A DNA stretch of 64,000 nt from Streptomyces thinghirensis (lineage in GTDB: Bacteria > Actinomycetota > Actinomycetia > Streptomycetales > Streptomycetaceae): NCBI GenBank assembly GCA_021502835.1, contig JAKFGP010000024.1, forward strand, positions 1 to 64,000. Reading direction: 5' to 3'. The notes beneath the pieces are model-generated. The model was not told where the DNA came from. It did no database searches and was given only the letters and a program-made list of their open reading frames with translations. This document shows positions 57,569 through 64,000 of the stretch, in pieces (the first letter of the stretch is position 1; every line of letters starts with the position of its first letter). A program made the position numbers and the translations under genes.

Positions 57569-57775
57569 ATGCCTGCCCGTTTGCTGTCCATCCTCGCTGT
57601 CGCCGCCGCCCTGGACGTCGACCGCCGCACCGTCTACCGCTTCATCGCCGCCGGGGACCTCCCCGTCGTCGACCTGCGCACCGGGACGGAACGATCCCGC
57701 GTCCGTGTCCCTGCTGCCGGGCTGGAGGACTTCATCGCCAGAAGGCTGGTTGGTTCCCCGCGCCCCCGTCGGTGA
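57569..57775 (+). CDS. Excisionase-type helix-turn-helix protein
   Basis: A 68-residue protein: ILAVAAALDVDRRTVYRFIAAGDLPVVDLRTG is a MerR/Xis-like winged helix and VRVPAAGLEDFIARR ends the domain. Proteins of this kind direct integrase toward excision of actinomycete integrative elements. It lies about 50 bases upstream of the integrase gene on the same strand. Confidence 0.85.
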   Translation: MPARLLSILAVAAALDVDRRTVYRFIAAGDLPVVDLRTGTERSRVRVPAAGLEDFIARRLVGSPRPRR

Positions 57776-57825
57776 TCTCTCGCCCCTAGTCCAACCTCAC
57801 CGCTTCCGAATAAAGGAGTAGTACC

Positions 57826-59036
57826 GCGTACCTGCGCAAACTGAAGTCCGGCAAGTGGCAGGCGACCGTTCGTAACCGGGCCGGAGACCGGTTCAGCGAG
57901 TCCTTCCCCTCAAGGCCCAGGCGCGAGCCTGGGGCATCGAGCTGGAGACCCAGTTCGCCCGTGGAGGCATGCGGGACCCGCGGGCCGGCGAGATCGCGTT
58001 CCGGGAGTGGCACGACCGGTGGTGGAACGCCCGCATAGTCGAACCCCACACCCTCCGGGGCGATGCGTCCAGCATCAAGAACCACGTCATGCCCTACTGG
58101 GCGGACTGGGAAATGCGGGCCATCACCCGCATGGACGTCCAGAGCTGGATACGCTCCCTGGTCGAGAAGGGCGCAGGCCCTGCCGCGATCAAGCGGGCCT
58201 ACAACCTGACGTCGTCCATCATGCGCGCTGCTGTCGACGACGATGTGATCGCGGTGAGCCCATGCCGCAGCATCGATCTGCCGCCCATCGCGGTCAAACC
58301 GCCGCAGTGGTTCACGCCCGACCAGGCGCAGAGCATCCTCGACGGACCTCGCCTTCGCCTGGCGGACGATGTGCCTGCTCGGCTTCTACACCGGACTGCG
58401 CTGGGGAGAGCTCTCCGGCCTGCACCGCCACCGCATCGACACGCGCCGCTCCCGCCTGTTCGTCGTGGAGGTCAACACCAAGAGCGGCATCAAGGAGTAC
58501 CCCAAGAGCTCCAAGAGCCGCCGGGAAGTCCTGCTCCCGCCCCACGTCCTGGAGGCCCTCGAACGGCACATCCACCGGCTCGACCGCGACGCAGTGGTCT
58601 TCACGACCATCACCAAGGGCCGTTCCGGACGCCTCCTCGCCGATAGCAACTGGCGCCGGCAGACCTGGTGGCCGACTGTCGAGGCTGCTCACCATTTCGG
58701 CGACGACGGCGAGTTGCAGCTCGTCCCGCACTACCCGCCGCACTCCATGCGCCACACCTGCGCTTCATGGCTGGTCCAGAGGGGGGTCTCGCTCTATGAG
58801 GTCCAGCACCTCTCGGCCACGAGAGCTTCCAGACCACCCAGCGCTACGCCCACCTTCAGCCGGATGCCCATAAGGCTGTCGCTGGGAGCCTGGGAACGCA
58901 TGGAAACCCCGCTCACTATCGTCGCGTGAGCGTTCCTTCGCCCTGTCGTACACCGGGCAGGTTGATCCCGTTAGTCGGGTACTACGGTTTGGTCGGGTCT
59001 GTCAAACGATCGGGTCTGTTCCGTAGTCGGTGGTGA
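57826..59036 (+). CDS. Tyrosine integrase, C-terminal tail replaced by IS
   Basis: Site-specific recombinase, about 400 residues. An N-terminal arm-binding domain (YLRKLKSGKWQATVRNRAG), a core-binding SAM-like domain (FREWHDRWWNARIVEP; VQSWIRSLVEKGAGPAAIKRAY) and a catalytic domain: Arg in YTGLRWGELSGL, HSMRHTCAS (His, Arg), LGHES (His) and TTQRYAHLQPD with the nucleophile Tyr. All key residues are present once breaks near 57910, 58350 and 58815 are mended. AAAGGAG at 57813 is the ribosome site, but no start codon stands in frame after it, so a base is probably wrong there. The frame enters the insertion sequence and stops at 59036; without the IS it would end five codons after GLVG as SVKRSV and TAA. 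Confidence 0.85.
59004..59011. repeat. Target-site duplication, left copy
   Basis: AAACGATC immediately before the left inverted repeat; the same 8 bases stand directly after the right one (60635-60642). Confidence 0.95.
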
Positions 59037-60634
59037 CGGAGGGTGTGGTCAGCCCAGGAGGATGCGGTGGCGGAGGAGGGGGAAGCCTGCGCGGCTGTAC
59101 ATCTGGCGCTTGATCAGCTTGGTCTTGTTGTTCACGCCTTCGGTGCCGCCGTTGTGGGTGCGGCAGGGTGAGGGCGGCGTCGACTGCGGCGCGGTCCTTC
59201 TCGAGGCCACGGGTGAAGGCATGCAGGTGGGGCAGGTCCTCGGCCTGGGCCGAGGTGATCCAGGTGCTCAACCGGGCTGCATTGCCGTCGGCGGGATCCA
59301 GCAGCACGGCGAAGCGGTGGATGAGGTCGGCCAGAGCGGTCATCTCGTGGCAAGTACCGCGGGCGGCCTCGATACGTTCCCGTTGGTAGTCCTTGAGGCG
59401 GTCGGGCCGGGTGAGCAGGTAGCGGGCCAGGCGCCGGGGGAGAGGGCGGGCCGGTCGGGTTCGACGCGGCCCTGGTTGATGTAGCGGACGAGCAGGTTCG
59501 AGCTGCCGGTGTAGCCCAGTTCCCTGATCTCCTGGAGGAGATGAGTGACGGGGACGGCCGGGTTCTCCAGTCGGCGCTTGCGCAGGTGGTCGCGGTAGGG
59601 ATCCACGAGGGTGGGCCGGTACTTTGGGGCGCGGATGAGGCGTTCGGGCTCGGTGACGCGGTCATAGCGCTTGACGGTGTTCAAGGCGAGGTTGAGGCCG
59701 TGCGCACTCCAGAAGTCCGACTCCGCGCTCGCGCAGGGTGTGGATCTGCTGCCAGCGCTCGCGGGTGGTGGCGGCCTGTCTCCCCTCGGCCGGGGGGCGG
59801 CCCGCTTTCGCCCAGCAGGTGCTGTGGGCGGAGACCTCCTTGCGGACGGCCTCGGCGAGGTTGTGCCACAGGTGCCAGCGGTCGCTGATCTGGACCGCCT
59901 CGGGCAGGGCTCGGCGGACTGCCTCGGCGTAGGTGGCCGATCCGTCCCGGCACACGGCCTCGATGCCCGGATGTCCGCGCAGCCAGGCTTCCAAAGTGGC
60001 GGCGTCGCGGCCGGGCAGTACCTCGATTCGCTCACCGGTTTCGGCGTTGATGATGATCGTGGCGTAGCTGTGCCGGCGCCGCCAGGGCGAAGTCGTCGAC
60101 CCCGATCACCCGCGGGATCCGCACCTCCGGCACGGGCACCCGCCGCAGCAGCCGCAGGGCGGAGGCGTACGACACGGCACGGCCAGGGATCGGGCGAGTC
60201 GGGCGGAGGCCGGCCGCATAACTCCTTGACTAGGTCAGAGAGCTGGCCGGTCAGACGTGTGGTGCGGCGCTGATGGCGCTCCAGCAGCCCGGGAACCTGC
60301 TTCGGAAGGTCTGCCGCCTGCAGCCCAGAACCGCACAGACCAGCCGTCGTATCCTTCACCCGGACCACGACCTGCCGGCCGTCGACCGGCACATCCCGCA
60401 CCGTCCGGCCGTGATACCCGTGGGACCGCCCTGTCACCACTCCGCACAGCGGGCAGGGAACGGAACATCCCGGGTTCGAGCAGTAACCCGGACTATCTCG
60501 CCACCGTCCGCCACATCCTCGATGATCAATGCAGACAACCCCGAAAAGACCGTCCCTACAAGCGCGTTCGCATCATGCACGCTCGATGATCACAGGCGAG
60601 CACTCACCGTCACCACCGACTACGGAACAGACCC
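59012..60634 (-). mobile_element. ISL3-family insertion sequence, complete
   Basis: 1623 bp bounded by perfect 28-bp inverted repeats (59012-59039 and 60607-60634; outer end GGGTCTGTTCCGTAGTCGG) and flanked by an 8-bp direct repeat, AAACGATC. One transposase gene fills it on the minus strand. Element size, terminal GG(G/C) start and 8-bp duplication agree with the ISL3 family. It landed in the last codons of the integrase gene. Perfect repeats and duplication indicate a recent event. Confidence 0.95.
59049..60541 (-). CDS. ISL3-family transposase (frame broken)
   Basis: DDE transposase, about 495 residues across about seven breaks. N-terminal zinc-finger remnants (VPCPLCGVVTGRSHGYH), GRQVVVRVKD, then the DDE domain with EAVCRDGSATYAEAVRRALPEAVQISDRWHLWHNLAEAV, a hallmark of ISL3 enzymes (RD.S..YA.A; DRFHLV.NL), an insertion with EIRELGYTGSSNLLVRYI and a C-terminal HLHAFTRGLEKDRAAVDAAL that precedes the third acidic residue region (GGTEGVNNKTKLIKRQMYGRAGF-type, here damaged). 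The TGA lies 37 bases inside the left end. The start codon is uncertain; a TTG near 60541 fits. Confidence 0.85.
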
Positions 60635-60642
60635 AAACGATC
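60635..60642. repeat. Target-site duplication, right copy
   Basis: AAACGATC directly after the right inverted repeat; reading on (GTGTAA) gives the original end of the integrase frame. Confidence 0.95.
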
Positions 60643-60666
60643 GGTGTAACTGGGGTGAAGTTGGGG

Positions 60667-60780
60667 CTACTGGCGGGCGGCTGACAGGCGGCCGTCGAAG
60701 GTGATGTCGAAGGCGTTCAGTGCGGTCTTCCAGCGCATGGTCCAGCGGGTCTGGCCCTTGCCCGTGGGGTCGAGGACATG
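60667..60780 (-). pseudogene. IS256-type transposase, C-terminal remnant
   Basis: The minus strand reads LDPTGKGQTRWTMRWKTALNAFDITFDGRLSAARQ and TAG, the closing segment common to actinobacterial IS256-family transposases (GxTRW.xRWKxALNAF.I.F). Nothing upstream of it matches, so only the tail survives. A further trace of past IS activity to the right of the integrase. Confidence 0.65.
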
Positions 60781-60805
60781 ATCGCCATGTAGACGCCAAG
60801 AGGCT

Positions 60806-60840
60806 GCGGGGTCGGACAGGCGTTCCCTGCCCGACCCCGC
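60806..60840. terminator. Hairpin between the remnant and a small minus-strand ORF
   Basis: GCGGGGTCGG pairs with CCGACCCCGC, and the stem continues inward with CAGG/CCTG after an A/C mismatch. It lies just after the stop of the small minus-strand ORF at 60846. Confidence 0.75.
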
Positions 60841-60845
60841 GTTGG

Positions 60846-60976
60846 TTAGTCGATCAGGCTGTGCAGTTCGCGCGCGCTGCCTGCGGTGGCCATGAGGCCG
60901 GCGATCACGGCCACCGCCGGGTTGCTCCCGGCGGAGAGGGTCAGCAGGCCCACGCTACACCGATGCTGACAGCCAT
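60846..60976 (-). CDS. Small hydrophobic ORF, possibly a gene end
   Basis: After one base correction near 60950, ATG gives AVSIGVAW, GLLTLSAGSNPAVAVIAGLMATAGSARELHSLID and TAA, about 43 residues with one hydrophobic stretch. The hairpin at 60806-60840 sits just after it, as for a real transcript. I do not recognise it; it may be a small membrane peptide or the tail of a larger, disrupted gene. Confidence 0.35.
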
Positions 60977-61590
60977 GAAAGGATCAGTGCGGTGCACTGC
61001 GACAGGAACGGCGGCTTTCCTTCAGGCGTCGGCTCGGGCGCGCTGGGGCGATCGGGACGTGCGGATGCGGGGGAGCGGTACTCCCGCGGGCATCGGGAGC
61101 CTCCTAGAAGGCGGAGGAGCAGGGACGGCGGACACCATCTGTGGTGTCGTCCGCGGGGCGTGCGCCGCGCGGTCGGCGGTCCTGCTGCGGTTCTCTGCCA
61201 GAGAACGCCCTGTGGGGTTTACGCCAAGAGGGCACCAACAGGGTAGCGGAGATCGGCGTGGGCGCGCAGCTGCGCTCTCGTCGGAAGCCCTCGCTTCCAC
61301 CCGGCCGTGAACACCGCGGTGCGAGGCATGATCGCATCAAGGCTGGGGCTGGGGACCCCCGCAGTCCTCTCTCATCCTTCAGCGGGGCGATGTCCGGAGG
61401 TGCCGCGGCGCCGGTCAGCGTGCCACACGCAGAGGTGTCCTGCGGGGTTTCCGCGACAGCGGACGGGTTGTCAGTGGGCGGCTATACGCTTGGGTTTACC
61501 GCGACTCGTCCGAGTCGGGCTGCTTCGCCCTGCGTTGGCGGACGCGGCGGCCCTGAGCGTGTCGGTTCTCTCTGAGAGGCTTCAGCCCGA
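60977..61590. other. Long gap without a recognised gene
   Basis: Frames here are Arg/Gly/Ala-rich in all phases and carry no family motif or ribosome site. It may hold regulatory DNA for the ATPase gene that begins at 61591, or unrecognised decayed mobile DNA. Confidence 0.4.
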
Positions 61591-63803
61591 GTGAAGATCA
61601 CCCTCCGCCCGCGTGCTCCGCATGCTGGGCGAGATCGAGTTCGACGAGTGGCAGTGCGTGGCCGAGCTTGTCGACAACTCCTTCGACGACTTCAGCGAGA
61701 TCGACCGGTCCGGGGCCGAGTGGCCCGACGGCTACAGGGTCAGCGTCTCTCTGCCCTCCTCTTCCAGTGGGGAACTCGTCGTCACCGACACCGGTCGAGG
61801 CATGGACTATGAGCGACTCGAGCGGGCGGTACGGGCTGGTTGGTCCGGGAACGACATGCACGACAAGCTCGGCCTGTTCGGCATGGGCTTCAACGTGGCC
61901 ACGGCTCGCCTGGGCAGCGCACCGCGTCCTAACGACGCGGCCTGGTGACACCGAGTGGATCGGTGTCGAGATCGACCTCGACCAGATCAAGGACGACTTC
62001 GAGGCCACGGACATCACCGAGCCGAAGAGTGACCCCGCGCAGCACGGGACGAGGATCATCATCGACCGGCTGCACGGGAAGCGCGTGGAATCGGCTCCGC
62101 CGCAACGGATCGCTGCTCCGCAACGTGCTCGGCTCCGTCTACTCGTGGATCCTGGACGCGCGCGGCTTCGAGCTCTACGTGGGCGGCACCAAGGTCAAGC
62201 CGGTCCGGCACTGCCGCTGGGGAGACGACCGCTGCGTGCTGTACAACGGCAAGGAGCGGATCCTCGCCTACATCGAGATCGACGAGGAGCTGCAGGACGG
62301 CATCGCCTGCTCCGACTGCGGCCGTGGCAGCTGACCCAGGGCGACGTGTTGCTCCGACTGCGGGAGTGACAGGCTGTCGCGGCGGAAGCGCCGCATCTGG
62401 GGCTGGCTCGTCATCCAGCGCTGCCCTCCACAAGACCGACTACGGCATCGACTTCCTCCGCAACGGCCGGAAGATCCTGGCTGGACAAGCAGCTGTTCAC
62501 CTGGAACAACCCCGACGGCGTTCCAGGCAACGAGGACCCCGAGTACCCCGTCGAACTCGCCCACCAGGGCGGCCGCATCATCGGCGAGATTCACCTCGAC
62601 CACGTCCCCTGTCACCTACCAGAAGGACGCCTCCGAGTACGCGGACCGGAGCTGGCGCACCGCCGTGGAACTGCTGCGTGGCGTCGCCCCGCCCAGCCCA
62701 AGCGAGCCGAGTCCCTCGGCTACCCCGAGAACACCAGCCCCTGGCTCAGCTCTATAAGGGATACCGCCGAAACGACGCCGGTCTCCGCTGCCTGGTGCCC
62801 GGCGACGGCCGCAGGCCCATCCACGAGGAGACCCGCCGCTGGGGCCAAGAATTCAAGTGCGAGGGCAACCCGGACTTCCAGACCGACGAGCGCTGGTGGC
62901 AGGCGGTCCTCGAGCACGAGGAGATCAAGAACAAGGGTAAGCAGGCCAAGACCGAGGCCAGTGTCCCCAGCCAGGCCGACGAGCAGGCCGTCCCTGGACG
63001 CCCTCGGCGTGCCCGCCGACGCGCCCGCGTCCGGCACCACGCCCGTGGCCACCCCGGCTCCCGGCCCGGAGGCGGGTGGCGGCGCCCCCCACCGTGGTGA
63101 AGCCGAAGACCGAGACCCGCAGCGAGCGCCTGGCCCGCTACGAGGCCACCTCGACGCGGCACTCCTACCTCAGCCGTCCGGTCGGTCACCCGGACCTCGG
63201 TTACCTGAACGTGGAGACCCGGCTGCTGAAGAACGGCGAGCGCCTCCATGACGACACGGGCGCGGCCGTCCCGGTCCTCCTCGACCAGCGCGCGGGCAAC
63301 GAGCTCGTCGCCTTCGTCGACACCGAGCACGAGGTCTTCAAGAGGTTCGGCGCGGACTACGCGGACCTCCTCCTCGCGGAACTCGCCCCGCTGCTGAAGG
63401 TCCGCTCGCGTTCCCAGTGGGCCCCGTCCCAGCTCCTCGCCGGCATCCGCGCCGAGTCCCTGAAGGACAGCGCGCTGGACGGCACCACGGTCGGCGCCGA
63501 GGCACGCGACCTGCTCAACGAGATCCGCAGCCGCGCGATGGCGGAGCTCAACAGTACCGGGGCCTACCGGGAGGTGTTCGACCGCCTCACCGAGGAGGAG
63601 CAGCACGCCATCGAGTCGTCGATGATCGCGTCGGGGCGCGTCGGCGCGGTCGGATCCCTCGGTGAGGACGCCGGATTCATCACCTACCTCCCCCGCTGGC
63701 CCTGGTCCGCCTCGTGGAGGCCATGCCCGAGGTGTTCCTCGACGGCCACGTCTTCCGGGGCCCGTACGCAACCGATGCAGTCGCCGGCCGCCCGCTCCCC
63801 TGA
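61591..63803 (+). CDS. MORC/Hsp90-like GHKL ATPase with zinc ribbon
   Basis: About 735 residues across about nine breaks. GHKL motifs: N-box CVAELVDNSFDDF, G1 TDTGRGMD, G2 GLFGMGFNVATARLG. Then a transducer-like region (RPGDTEWIGVEIDLDQIKDDFE; HGTRIIIDRL; VYSWILDARGFELYVGGTKVKP), a CxxC...CxxC zinc ribbon (ACSDCG; CSDCG, about 62307-62367), DYGIDFLRNGRKIL, EIHLDHV, KCEGNPDFQTDERWWQAV, a Pro/Ala/Thr-rich linker (about 63030-63090) and a C-terminal helical domain. Prokaryotic MORC-like ATPases of this build occur in restriction-type operons with Z1-domain and PD-(D/E)XK proteins. GTG start with KIT before the conserved LRMLGEIEFDEWQ. Confidence 0.75.
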
Positions 63804-63837
63804 GTCCTGGCGCTGGTCACCGGCTACACTCGCCGAC

Positions 63838-64000
63838 GTGGCCACGATCGGAACCTTCGCCGACGAGGCCACTGTCCTCCACGGTTGCGGCGTGCCCGTC
63901 TCAGCGTCACCCTGCTCGCCGACGCGCTGGCCGGTGACGAGTGAAGCGCGGTGTTCCTGTCCCCCGCCGAGCTTCGTGACGGAGGCCCGGCGGGGCTCAC
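63838..64000 (+). CDS. Start of a possible next gene (partial)
   Basis: A GTG 34 bases past the ATPase stop opens ATIGTFADEATVLHGCGVPV and runs to the window edge, or with one base change closes soon as LLADALAGDE and TGA. Too little is present to name it. If it is real it shares the ATPase transcript. Confidence 0.3.
   Translation, partial: MATIGTFADEATVLHGCGVPVSASPCSPTRWPVTSEARCSCPPPSFVTEARRGS

Noticed and set aside
61000..61590. Protein-coding gene in the gap before the GHKL ATPase
   Set aside because: All frames are Arg/Ala/Gly-rich without family motifs or ribosome sites, and none is clearly preferred.

Overview
The window is GC-rich actinobacterial DNA, almost certainly Streptomyces. 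Codon usage, the AfsR/SARP-type regulators, the DUF3159/OB-fold pair, TrkA/APC synteny and a large NRPS cluster all point that way. Single-base insertions and deletions break nearly every long gene, worst in the first 5 kb and usually in G/C runs. I read them as sequencing errors rather than gene decay, so gene spans below run across frame breaks.

Layout. 1-10352 is chromosomal core: the end of an ABC ATPase, kdpD-kdpE, an OB-fold protein, a DUF3159 membrane protein, two TrkA-type K+ channel regulators, an APC permease and a trmA-like RNA methyltransferase. 10353-13624 is an island edge: arm-like repeats, an RHH antitoxin/Doc toxin pair, an ISAzo13-type transposase fragment and an RHS fragment cut at both ends. 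13625-52123 is the biosynthetic cluster. 52124-61590 is a second mobile zone: a diverged copy of the trmA 3' end, repeats, three or four uncharacterised genes, a degenerate recombinase, an excisionase, an integrase, an intact ISL3-type insertion sequence with an 8-bp target duplication, and an IS256-type remnant. 61591-64000 holds a MORC-like GHKL ATPase and the start of another reading frame.

Cluster logic (inferred). Two leftward operons are separated by a strong terminator at 33104-33145, and the same heptamer (GTATAGG) lies about 50 bp before each. The first operon (52123 to 33199) makes building blocks: a ketoreductase, KAS III, ACP and stand-alone condensation protein for an acyl starter; SbnA/SbnB-type enzymes for L-2,3-diaminopropionate (Dap); an ornithine-carbamoyltransferase-like enzyme that may carbamoylate Dap; two SyrP/TauD-type dioxygenases for beta-hydroxylation; a type II thioesterase; NRPS1 (A-T-C-A-T); an MFS exporter; and a MacB/FtsX-type ABC exporter. 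The second (32985 to 18869) holds MbtH, NRPS2 (C-A-T-C-A-T-C-A-T-C) and NRPS3 (A-T fused to a penicillin-binding-protein-type thioesterase). Together they would make an N-acylated hexapeptide, read by hand-derived specificity codes as X1 / Asx / Thr-like / Asx / Asx / Gly. The three Asx codes are identical. Two SARP-NB-ARC regulators sit at the left end.

Most notable points: the cis-fused PBP-type thioesterase paired with a Gly-like last module; a variant active-site motif, (R/C)HxxxEG, in three condensation domains; the possible HyAsp-Asp-Gly calcium-binding motif; trmA-tail duplication around the island; and a small nuclease-like two-gene module at 54.3-56.3 kb.
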